From: Ignelater luminosus
Lineage: Eukaryota > Arthropoda > Insecta > Coleoptera > Elateridae
Length of the DNA: 64,000 nt
NCBI GenBank assembly: GCA_011009095.1
Contig: VTPC01008418.1
Location: 1-64,000, forward strand
Reading direction: 5' to 3'
Below are positions 13,714 through 22,759 of the stretch, piece after piece (the first letter of the stretch is position 1; each line of letters begins with the position of its first letter). The position numbers were made by a program, and so were the translations under genes. The notes beneath the pieces were generated by a model. It did not search any database. It saw only the letters and a list, made by a program, of their open reading frames with translations, and was not told the DNA's origin.

Positions 13714-15226
13714 TGAAAGTGATTGTGTTAAGTTATAAAAGACGCCTTCTTGATCAAGTTCTTTAATAATCGCTTTTTCTATCTCGAACCGTTTTTATTT
13801 TAGAGCACCCTTGTAGGATATTCATATAACTGACGTAAAGCTTCTTCCACACTAACAGATGCCGCCAAACCGAGAACTAGTAATGGATAAGTGAGAAAGT
13901 GCTTAACCTTTGTGTGTTTGTTCATTTCATAAATTTGCTTCAAGCTGTTCTAGAGGAGGTTTTCTTAATCAGCGTAGACAATATTATTAACGTAACTTAT
14001 TAATCTTTACTTTTGCTTGAACTTTATTTTTGGTAAATTGCTAAAGAAGCAGCTACTGAATTAAACAAAAAACATTTTCTAGGCAAAGGCATTGCCAACC
14101 AACAATTTCAATTTGGTTTCTAACTGCAGGGCATTGCTTCAAATGACTAAACCAGAGTTTGCTGAATCTGTTGGGCAACAATCAGATGAAACAGCAAAAG
14201 GCCAGCGCTATAGATCCAACTGTTAGATCAAAATTTCTTAAATGTACCAGTCATGTACCTTTAAATTATCCCGTTACTAAGTTCACCTAAGCCTAGGTTA
14301 TTAAACTGGTTTTAGGTGGAAAAGAAAATATCCATGTAGAAGAGAAAGAACTGTTATGAATGTTAAAGGTCAAGCAAAATTATCAAAGATCACACATCTT
14401 CTTAGTCAAAAGTCAGGTTCTATATGCAATTACAAAGAAGGAATCATAGTTTTTGCATAAAATCTTTTCTGACTTATATCTCCAAATTTCCTTTCCTTTG
14501 TGGAAGGTAAGTATGTTTGATTCGGATAGTGAGTTGACTAGTAACAGAAGTCTTTTCTATTGCAAAAACAATTTCACAGTAGTATTTGCTAAATTTTTTA
14601 AAAACCCAGTAATTTATGCTTACGCCATTTAACATACAATTAAGTTTTATTGAAAAAGTACTGGGAAATGTATTAATGTGTATAAGGAAACCATCAGCAA
14701 AATTCATACACATTTTTAAGGAAAGTCTTTAGAGACCATCAAATGTAACGAGCACGTGCAGTAACTATGACAAGCTTCTAACTTAAAATTGATATTTTGA
14801 AATGCAGATGCGCTCGATACTGGCAACAATTACAAGTATAATGCTTTTTTTGTTTATGTATTTACCTGCAGTTTAAATTAAACGCGTTTTAAGAATGCTT
14901 TAACCAATGTCCAAAGAGCTACGGTACGCCGAAAGGAAGTTACACGTTCTGTGCCCTAAGACCCTTTTGCTATACTATTATTTTAATTCAAACTGTGTAT
15001 TGTTTAACGCGCGACCATGACAATTCCGAAGTATGTCAACTCAAAGTAGATGATTAGTATTAACTGTGTAAATGTAAATTTAATGTTATCTACTACTGAG
15101 CAACTAGCAAAATTGTCAGAATTTGTTACAATTTAAATTAATTGAATTAATTTAATAATCTTTACCGCAGTTAGGATTCGAACCTACGTAACCTTATCTC
15201 GCGTAAGGTGCACTAACCAACTGTGC
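13714..15226. repeat. Near-duplicate block, copy 1
   Basis: This copy is highly similar to 16,067-17,834, starting at the first base after the N gap (TGAAAGTGATTGTG). The copies differ by scattered substitutions and a few clean indels. Copy 1 lacks about 67 bases found at 16,737-16,804 and about 240 bases found at 17,156-17,395, and it has about 30 extra bases at 14,416-14,446. The homology ends inside a tRNA-like unit. The arrangement fits either a tandem segmental duplication or two haplotypes placed side by side at the gap. I recognise no gene in the block. Confidence 0.85.
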
Positions 15227-15235
15227 TACCGAGGT
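15164..15235 (-). repeat. tRNA-like unit A (72 nt)
   Basis: On the minus strand it folds as a tRNA. The acceptor is ACCTCGG/CTGCGGT (one mismatch, one wobble), the D-stem is GCAC/GTGC with GG in the loop, the anticodon stem is CCTTA/TAAGG (perfect), and the T-loop is TTCGAAT. The A-box-like TAGCACAGTTGG and the B-box GGTTCGAATCC are intact. The anticodon loop CGCGAGA has G in place of the universal U33, so it is a tRNA-derived repeat (SINE head) or pseudogene, not a decoding tRNA. An AT-rich tail containing AATTAATTCAATTTAAATTG follows. Confidence 0.7.
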
Positions 15236-15290
15236 AGGTATTCTAGTTGATTAGTTAGGCTCGAATCTTTATAGATATTAAATTTACTTT

Positions 15291-15487
15291 AATAATTTTC
15301 TTGAGTTAATAACTCATGACATACATTGAATTATTAATGACGTCTTTACAATAGTTCATATTACAATTTAAATTAATTGAATTAATTTAAAAATCTTTAC
15401 CGCAGGTAGGATTCGAACCTACGTAATCTTATCTGGCGTAAGGTGCACTAACCAACTGTTGTAAAGACGTCATTAATAATTTAATGT
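15291..15487. repeat. Tail plus truncated tRNA-like unit B and inverted arm
   Basis: An arm reading TTTAATAATTTTCTTGAG...GACGTCTTTACAA runs into the same AT-rich tail and a second tRNA-like unit (15,399-15,458). That unit is cut after the CCAACTG of its D-arm. It is joined directly to an inverted copy of the arm (TTGTAAAGACGTCATT at 15,459-15,474). The inverted arm is interrupted at a TA by the mariner starting near 15,487. The same truncation point occurs in unit C. Confidence 0.65.
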
Positions 15488-15966
15488 ACGAGGGCTGTTT
15501 GACGGAAGTGTGACATTTCAATAAAAAACAGGTTTAGCCTAGATTTTTTTTATTATTTTTCAACATAGTTCCCTTCAAGTGCTACACACTTAGTCCAACG
15601 ACTTTCCAATTTCTTTAAGCCGTCTGAGAAATGTTCGTTTGGCAACTCGTCAAAATAGGCCTCCGTTGCAGCAATAACCTCTTCATTTGATGCAAATTTT
15701 TTTCCCGCGAGAGATTTTTTCAAATTCGGAAATAAAAAAAAGTCGCCTGGGGCCAGATCCGGTGAGTATGGTGGATGGGGAAGCAGTTCGTAGCGTAATT
15801 GTACGGTCGCAATTGCAGATGAATGAGATGGGGCGTTGTCATAATGAGAGAGCACTTTCTTACGTGCCAAATGTGGGCGTTTTTTCTTTAAGATAACATC
15901 AAAACGGGTCAATAAATCAGCATAATATTGGCCAGTTATTGTTTTACCCCTTTCCAAATAGTCAAT
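15487..15966 (-). mobile_element. Mariner 3' half, cut by the assembly gap
   Basis: The right-hand part of a mariner, starting at CGAGGGCTGTTTGACGG beside a TA inside a repeat arm. The minus-strand frame 15,553-15,957 is open for 134 codons and covers the catalytic C-terminal half: GKTITGQYYA, then HYDNAPSH (second catalytic Asp), PPYSPDLAPGDFFLFPNLKK (third Asp), and the C-terminal KCVALEGNYVEK. Spacing between the two Asp residues is 31, not the usual 34, because about three residues are missing before LRYELLPHPP. The N-terminal half and the other terminal repeat lie in or beyond the N gap. This is the least decayed transposase segment in the window. Confidence 0.9.
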
Positions 15967-16066
15967 NNNNNNNNNNNNNNNNNNNNNNNNNNNNNNNNNN
16001 NNNNNNNNNNNNNNNNNNNNNNNNNNNNNNNNNNNNNNNNNNNNNNNNNNNNNNNNNNNNNNNNNN
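15967..16066. other. 100-base assembly gap (N)
   Basis: Exactly 100 N, the usual placeholder for a scaffold gap of unknown size. It lies inside a mariner and immediately before the second copy of the duplicated block, so the local order may be wrong. Confidence 0.98.
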
Positions 16067-17834
16067 TGAAAGTGATTGTGTTAAGTTATAAAAGACGCCT
16101 TCTTGATCAAGTTGTTTAATAATCGCTTTTTCTATCTCGAACCGTTTTTATTTTAGAGCACCCTTGTAGGGTATTTATATAACTGACGTAAAGCTTCCAC
16201 ACTAACAGATGCCGCCAAACCGAGAACTAGTAATGGATAAGTGAGAAAGTGCTTAACCTTTGTGTGTTTGTTCATTTCATAAATTTACTTCAAGCTGTTC
16301 TAGAGGAGGTTTTCTTAATCAGCGTAGACAATATTATTAACGTAACTTATTAATCTTTACTTTTGCTTGAACTTCATTTTTGGTAAATTGCTTAAGAAGC
16401 AGCTAATGAATTAAACAAAAAACATTTTCTAGGTAAAGGCATTGCCAACCAACAATTTTAATTTGGTTTCTAACTGCAAGGCATTGCTTCAAATGACTAA
16501 ACCAGAGTCTGCTGAATCTGTTGGGCAACAATCAAATGAAACAGCAAACGGCCAGCGCTATAGATCCAATTGTTAGATCAAAATTTCTTAATTGTACCAG
16601 TCATGTACCTTTAAATTATCCCGTTACTAAGTTCACCTTGGCGTAGGTTATTGAACTGGTTTTAGGTGGAGAAGAAAATATCCATGTAGAAGAGAAAGAA
16701 CTGTTATGAATGTTAAAGGTCAAGCAAAATTATCAACTGCTACAACAGTGGAAGCTGAAAAGGAGTTTCACAGTTGCGTTAAAAAACATCCTGATCGGTA
16801 AGACAAAAGATCACACATCTTGTTAGTCAAAAGTCATAGTTTTTGCATAAGATCTTTTCTGACATATCTCCAAATTTACTTTCCTTTGTGGAAGGTAAGT
16901 ATGTTTGATTCGGATAGTGAGTTGACTAGTAACAGAAGCCTTTTCTATTGCAAAAACAATTTCACAGTAGTATTTGCTAAATTTCTTAAAAACCCAGTAA
17001 TTTATGCTTACGCCATTTAACATACAATTAAGTTTTATTGAGAAAGTACTGGGAAATATGTATAAGGAAACCATCAGCAAAATTCATACACATTTTTACG
17101 GAAAGTCTTTAGAGACCATCAAATGTAACGAGCACGTGCAGTAACTATGACAAGTAAAATGAAAGAATTACAAAACTGTATAAATTTTAAGAAATGTGTT
17201 CCATATGTGCAGTCTATGAATATCAGCTTGCGTAAAAATATACTTATCACGTTTTTGGCGACTGCATGTTGTTCCATAACTAGTCTCTGTTACATTTATG
17301 AGCCAACGATCAAATATACATTTTTTTCCGATGGCTTGGCTCTAGAGTCTAGACAAAGCTGATTTTCAAAATGCTGAACAAGTTAGCTTCTAACTTAAAA
17401 TTGATATTTTGAAATGCAGATGCGTTCGATGCTGGCAACAATTACAAGTATAATGCTTTTTTTGTTTATGTATTTACCTGCAGTTTAAATTAAACGCGTT
17501 TTAAGAATGCTTTAACCAATGCCAAAGAGCTACGGTACGCCGAAAGGAAGTTACACGTTCTGTCCCCTGAGACTCTTTTGCTATACTATTATTTTAATTC
17601 AAACTGTGTATTGTTTAACGCGCGACCATGACAATTCCGAGGTATGTCAACTCAAAGTAGATGATTAGTATTAACTGTATAAGTGTAAATTTAATGTTAT
17701 CTACTACTGAGCAACTAGCAAAATTGTCAGAATTTGTTACAATTTAAATTAATTGAATTATTTTAAAAATCTTTACCGCAGGTAGGATTCGAACCTACGT
17801 AACCTTATCTGGCGTAAGGTGCACTAACCAACTG
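16067..17834. repeat. Near-duplicate block, copy 2
   Basis: The longer partner of 13,714-15,226. It contains two segments missing from copy 1. The one at about 16,737-16,804 sits in a stretch that reads coding-like in one frame (KGQAKLSTATTVEAEKEF, then HSCVKKHP), possibly a remnant of a transposase. I cannot name it and the flanking frame is closed. The other, 17,156-17,395, contains only a 71-codon frame without motifs. Divergence from copy 1 is low, so the duplication or haplotype split is recent. Confidence 0.8.
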
Positions 17835-17903
17835 TTGTAAAGACGTCATTAATAATTTAATGTTTGTCATGAGTGATTAACTCAAGAAAATTATTAAAGT
17901 AAA
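17775..17903. repeat. Truncated tRNA-like unit C plus inverted arm
   Basis: The tRNA-like sequence 17,775-17,834 (B-box GGTTCGAATCC intact, 5' acceptor missing) ends at the same CCAACTG junction as unit B. It continues into an inverted arm (17,834-17,903) that pairs with 18,472-18,541. Confidence 0.65.
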
Positions 17904-18541
17904 TTGTCAAAATTTGTTTCAAAGCCAAGTTAGGGGTGGAATTCTTAATCTGCCAGTTAAAATCAAGTTTTTAAGCAACTGAAATTTAAAAGCTTCATCC
18001 ACATAACTAAAATACAACAAAAAAATCAATGCTATTGTAAACACCAGACTGTTGAGGTCTTCTACTTCTTTGGATCGTAACTCTGCCGTGACTACACATT
18101 AGAAGTTATAACTTGGCATGGTTATGAAGAGTGGCACGCAATAAACCTATAGTTGTTGATTTATGGTTCATGCCATTTCCTTTAGTCCGACTTGAAACAC
18201 AATTTTATTGCCGATTTAGTAATTGAAATCTTCTGATGTCTACCATATTTCTCTCTAGCTTTAATTTTCTCAATTTCTTTAAATCTTTTTCTGCTCATAC
18301 AAAACTAATTTTCAACTTTGCTTTTGTCACCAGTTGAGTATTGATTTATAAGTTGTCTTAGCTACTGTAATAAGTATGTAATTTAAATCAACTTAGTTAT
18401 TCAGTTACTTTTAAAAAATTTCTAGTAGAAAAATTTTTTCTAGGAGGAGATATAGATTGCCCTAACTTAAATTTACTTTAATAATTTTCTTGAGTTAATC
18501 ACTCATGACATACATTAAATTATTAATGACATCTTTACAAT
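17834..18541. repeat. Fold-back structure with 70-bp arms
   Basis: The left arm 17,834-17,903 (TTGTAAAGACGTCATTAA...) is the near-perfect inverse of the right arm 18,472-18,541 (...TTAATGACATCTTTACAA), separated by about 570 bases of AT-rich loop with no recognised gene. The arms are part of the tail of the tRNA-like repeat, so the structure could be two head-to-head repeat copies or a transposable fold-back element that captured the tail. Clear target duplications were not found. Confidence 0.6.
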
Positions 18542-18587
18542 AGTTCATATTACAATTTAAATTAATTGAATTAATTTAAAAATCTTT

Positions 18588-18660
18588 ACCGCAGGTAGGA
18601 TTCGAACCTACGTAACCTTATCTTGCTTAAGGTTGCACTAACCAACTGTGCTACCGAGGT
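18588..18660 (-). repeat. tRNA-like unit D (73 nt), complete
   Basis: A full cloverleaf on the minus strand. The acceptor is ACCTCGG/CTGCGGT, the D-stem GCAC/GTGC pairs on either side of the loop, the anticodon stem is CCTTA/TAAGG, and the T-stem GTAGG/CCTAC is perfect with loop TTCGAAT. A- and B-boxes are intact and a run of five T lies just past the 3' end (AAAGATTTTTA), which would terminate RNA polymerase III. The anticodon loop AGCAAGA lacks U33. It is a transcribable-looking tRNA-derived repeat, less likely a true tRNA gene. Confidence 0.65.
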
Positions 18661-18768
18661 AGGTATTCTAGTTGGTTAACTTATATGGGGATAGCAAATT
18701 TATTTATACATAATGGTCAATGCTTACACAATTTGTTTGCAGAAAACAAACTTCTGTTTTTATATTTA

Positions 18769-19508
18769 TACAGGTTTAGCCAAAAGTCTGGAAACAGTCT
18801 TATTGTAGCAATATCGATAGAATTAGCGGAATAATATATCTTGGGGGGTATATTACACTATGTTATCTACATTCTGGCAGGTAAAAAATTAATTCAGTTA
18901 TTCAGTTTCGCGTAATTGATATCAACTTTTAATTTTTAAATGGCACCCTAGTAGTTTGATGACATTTTCTAAATCTACATCAAATTTTAGATACGACAGT
19001 GAAGAAAAACATTAATTAAAACAATTCGCTTCGCTATAAATTAATAAAGTTTGCTGTTTTAGTGTATTTCAGTGTATCGCATTTAGTCCTGTTAATGGGT
19101 GGAGTGTATTGTGCTCCGCCTACATCATCTATCTGCATCCTATAGCTGGGAAGTTGGAATACAAAACTTAAGGGGTATAGTAATACGGGTCATTAGCAAC
19201 GGCCGTCAGCTTAGTATCATAATGGCTTCGCCTATTAACAGGACTAAATACGATACACTGAAATACACTAAAACTGCATCGTATCTAGAATTTGATGCAG
19301 ATTTAGAAAATATCATCAAACTACTAGGGTGCCATTTAAAAATTAAAAGTTAATATCAATTACGCGAAACTGGATAATTGAATTAATTTTTTTTACCTGT
19401 CAGAATGTAGATAAGATAGTGTAATATAACCCCCAAGGTTTATTATTCCGCTAATTCTATCGATATTGCTACAATAAGACTGTTTCCAGACTTTTGGCTA
19501 ACCCTGTA
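18769..19508. mobile_element. 740-bp palindromic TA-flanked element
   Basis: The ends read TACAGGTTTAGCCAAAAGTC (left) and, inverted, TACAGGGTTAGCCAAAAGTC (right), with TA on both sides (18,767-18,768 and 19,509-19,510). The arms match over most of the element, for example GTCTGGAAACAG, AGCAATATCGATAGAATTAG, GCGTAATTGATAT, GGCACCCTAGTAG and CACTGAAATACAC. The centre lies at about 19,140. The 84-codon frame inside (19,099-19,353) crosses arm sequence and has no motif. It is non-autonomous and of mariner/Tc1 type by target site. Confidence 0.85.
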
Positions 19509-19639
19509 TAATTTCTAGTAATTACTAAGTTGAATAAAGGTTTAATTATGAGGAGTTTGCTATTTGGTTGACGTCATGATCATTGGCGTGCGATTTATTT
19601 ACATTACCAACAATATTTAAATAATAAAAGTGTATATAA

Positions 19640-20772
19640 TACAGTGTGTCCGGTTTATGAAGCTACATATATCTAGGCAACACATAATGCAGATGACTCA
19701 ATTTCATTATGTAACTTTTGTTTATTAGATTTCTTTAAATAGCTAAAGATTAAAGTTACCAAAAATGCTATTACAAGTAATGCAAGGTTAGACAAGTTTT
19801 AGATATGAAAAGCAATAGGCGGGTTCCATGCTTGCAGCGATTCAAATCGCTTTGTACAACGCAAACAAAACTGGCAGCGCACCGATTAGTTAAAAGTAAA
19901 CATAACGATGTGACGAATATAATTTTAGGTTATAATATTTAAAATGGCAGCTAGCGCCTACATGTGCTATTCAATTAACTTGGATGGCTCTGGAATTCAA
20001 CTTGCACACAGTGCTTTCGTAAAGTAGTGCATAAATTCTTTAAAAATTCAGAAAGGAACTTTTAGGAAAAACGCTCCGACCGGTTAATTTTTATTTCTAA
20101 ATGTACATTTTTTTAAACATAAAATATTTATACAGGGTGAGTCATATAGGAGGTATAACGTCATCAAATTTTTTTTTAATTTTAATTTATTCGTCGTCTT
20201 GGCTGCCGTCAGGTTGCCAACGGTGCACAATTTGAACATTTGAATTTTGAATTTTGCATTATCAGTAAATTTAATATTGTGGAATGCTGAAGTCGTTTTT
20301 CTTTAAAATTTTCATATGTGAACTATACCCATAATTACCTTACCGTATGTAACAAAATGTGCTGTTTTCAATTCCGTAATAAAATATAGGGGTTGTCTAA
20401 AAAAAATTTTGATAACGTCATACCTCTTATATGACTCACCCTGTATAATTATTTTCTGTTTAAAAAAATGCGCATTTAAAAATAAAAATTGATCGGTCCC
20501 AGCGTTTTTCCTAAAACTTCGTTCCTGAATTTTTAAAGAATGTTTGTACTACTTTACGAAAGCACTGTATATCCATGTATAGTGATTGCTGTGTGCATTG
20601 ATTGTGTCTAATGCATTCTAGTAATTTTCAAATTTTTCGTTTTCCTCAGCTATTCCTTTTGAAAATTGTAAACTGTAATTCTAGAATCACAAAATTTTCA
20701 ATTAATCATGACATCTATGTAGCAATGTGTGTTGCTTAAATACATATAGCGTTATAAATCGGGCACACTATA
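19640..20772. mobile_element. Long palindromic element hosting a nested MITE
   Basis: The outer ends read TACAGTGTGTCCGGTTTAT and, inverted, TATAGTGTGCCCGATTTAT. Inner arm blocks match across the insertion: CAGTGCTTTCGTAAAGTA at about 20,008 against its inverse at 20,552-20,570, plus the paired GGAAAAACGCT and AATTTTTATTTCTAAATG blocks. Without the 315-bp nested element it would be about 0.8 kb. No coding sequence is seen. Confidence 0.75.
20131..20445. mobile_element. 315-bp MITE nested in the loop of a palindrome
   Basis: The terminal inverted repeats start TACAGGGTGAGTCATATAGG (left) and TACAGGGTGAGTCATATAAG (right, inverted). They extend about 48 bases through GGTAT and GACGTTATC-type sequence, and are flanked by TA at 20,129-20,130 and 20,446-20,447. 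The interior (20,180-20,395) is single-copy-looking with no frame. It landed between the arms of the 19,640-20,772 element and is therefore younger than it. Confidence 0.9.
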
Positions 20773-22480
20773 TATAATATCTTGAGGCAATATACCTAGA
20801 TCGCACACCATTGACTTCTGACGTAAACAAAATTGCCGAATTGTTTATCATTACATAGTACATTGAAGCTTTTAAATATTAATTACCAGCTGCCAATAAC
20901 AGTAGATCAGATAATTTTGTAAACAGCAATATTAGATCATGGTGTATGTTACAGTTTAAAGGTTATTTTAGGTTAATTACTAATTAGTTTGTCTTGAATT
21001 AATGCGGAAATGAACACAGATTTTTTCTTAAATTTAGCCATTTGCCTTTTAAAGTAGCAAATCCCACGTTTAATGAATTTTCATTTAAAAAAAATAGAAA
21101 TTTTTAATTTAAAAATTGCCAGAGGTACGTGCTTTGGGCACCATGATTCTGAGGGGCGACTTTCGACTTTAGCAAATATCAATTGGACTTCCTTCATGTC
21201 TTGTTGGGAGTCCGATAGGGACCTCCCATGCCTGATTGAGAGAGCTTACATATAAATAACTTGTGTCTTTCCATTGTTAAATTACAGTCTAATTATTGGA
21301 AAACAATAAATTAACATTAATCATTTTACACACCTGCGTGAAGCAATCATTTTATTCTTCGATATTCCTTTCAGTTATGAACTCTTAAAATTTCACACTT
21401 CCAGAAATCTATCAATTCTTAGTTAACATCGCTGTAAATTTGCAGTACTATAGTTTATCATAATTATAATAACCGTTTCATTTCAGTAATTGATTTCCGG
21501 GTTTTGCAAATTTCAATTACCACCCTTCTTGTAAGAGCGTTATTTAAACGTTGGCATAAATTGTGGCACTTAAATGAAAGTTGACACTGTACTTTGGGCT
21601 GTCTACCACATCTAGGTCATTTACTATTTGAATATATGAATATATGCAAAGTTAAAACAAACACATAATTTTTTGCACCTTAATTAGAAAAGGCTAATAT
21701 AATTAGAAATTCGTTTTTAGTTGATTTGATTGCTTATTACAGGGGAGGATTATTAAAAAAAACAGCAATGAATGCTAATTATGCAGACGAAATAACCCGA
21801 AAAAACTAAACCCCTGTCGTTTTCTTAATTTTATCTATCTAGCAGAAAATTAAGTTACTAAAGGTGAAATTCAGGTCACTTATAATTTATTTCATGCAAA
21901 TATGGTTACATTTACATTTTGTAATTACAAGGAATTACAAAGGCGTTGTAGTTAGTCTATGTACTTACTGTTTAATTAGTAACTGAGTAATTTCAACTTG
22001 ATAAAATAAAAATAAAATTGTATCAACAAGAAATTTCAGTTACTTTCATTGTCTTGTGCTTTAAATTTAATTATTCAATGCTAGTACTAGATAACGTAGG
22101 TAATCTATTTATGAAGAGTATTGTATATTCTTGGTTCCCACAATCTGCCATTATTCACTGAGAAGATGGATCACCCTGCATACATTACAAGCAAATAGGC
22201 TTTAAATAATTATTATTCAAGTACTTCAACCTATTTAAAATGTAAATACGTATTTTGCGATTTATTTATTTCCGCTTTCAAAGACCAACTTTACTACTTA
22301 TAAGTTTGTTGTGCGTGTTTCTTGACGTGAATAATCTTTTACAGTTAATTTTAAATACCCAGTAAGTTTGAAAGTCTTAAGTGTCATTAGTAAATAGAGG
22401 CTAAATAAGAAATTTCGTCTTGCTCTTTTGTATTATTTTATCATAAATTACGTATTTAACGATTAATTTAAATATATCAG
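20773..22480. other. AT-rich stretch with one GC-richer patch
   Basis: Mostly featureless. A GC-richer patch at 21,121-21,250 contains GAGGGGCGACTTTCG and GGACCTCCCATGCC-type sequence and may be an old repeat fragment; I do not recognise it. A CACCCTGCATA string at 22,175 resembles a degraded end of the TACAGGGTG palindromes. Confidence 0.35.
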
Positions 22481-22506
22481 AGAATCTTGAAAAGCGGACA
22501 GGGTAA

Positions 22507-22740
22507 GGACCTGCAGGAATACGTAACAGCTTTAGCAATCGAAAGCGTTCTCGCTCCAAGGCCGACAAAGGCATTATCATTAATGAAGAAATGGAAATGG
22601 ACATTTCAAAAGCGATTAATGGAAATCCTCAGATTACTCTGTGGGCCTTATACAGAAGTTACTTACTACTGGAATCTTGGTTTAAACCGCAAATTTCATT
22701 TACATTGCTCATGTTCCCTTCACCCATTAGGTGGGCATAA
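22507..22740 (+). CDS. Possible exon or coding remnant, unrecognised
   Basis: The frame from 22,507 to the stop at 22,738 reads in part RNSFSNRKRSRSKADKG, then IIINEEMEMDIS, then KAINGNPQITLWAL. Its charged, ordered composition and third-position pattern look more coding-like than anything nearby. The overlapping frame 22,487-22,750 on the same strand is also open, so low stop density could explain it. An acceptor-like AAATATATCAG at 22,470-22,480 precedes it, but no convincing donor follows. I cannot assign a family. It may be a host exon or a piece of an old mobile element. Confidence 0.25.
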   Translation, partial: GPAGIRNSFSNRKRSRSKADKGIIINEEMEMDISKAINGNPQITLWALYRSYLLLESWFKPQISFTLLMFPSPIRWA

Positions 22741-22759
22741 TCAACGATAAGCTAACTCA

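Noticed and set aside
16823-17080. 85-codon minus-strand frame, also present at 14,474-14,713
   Set aside because: Its apparent conservation is only the DNA duplication of the block; no motif or codon signal.
15164-18660. Functional tRNA genes
   Set aside because: All copies lack U33 in the anticodon loop, sit in a repeat with a common tail, and two are truncated at the same point.
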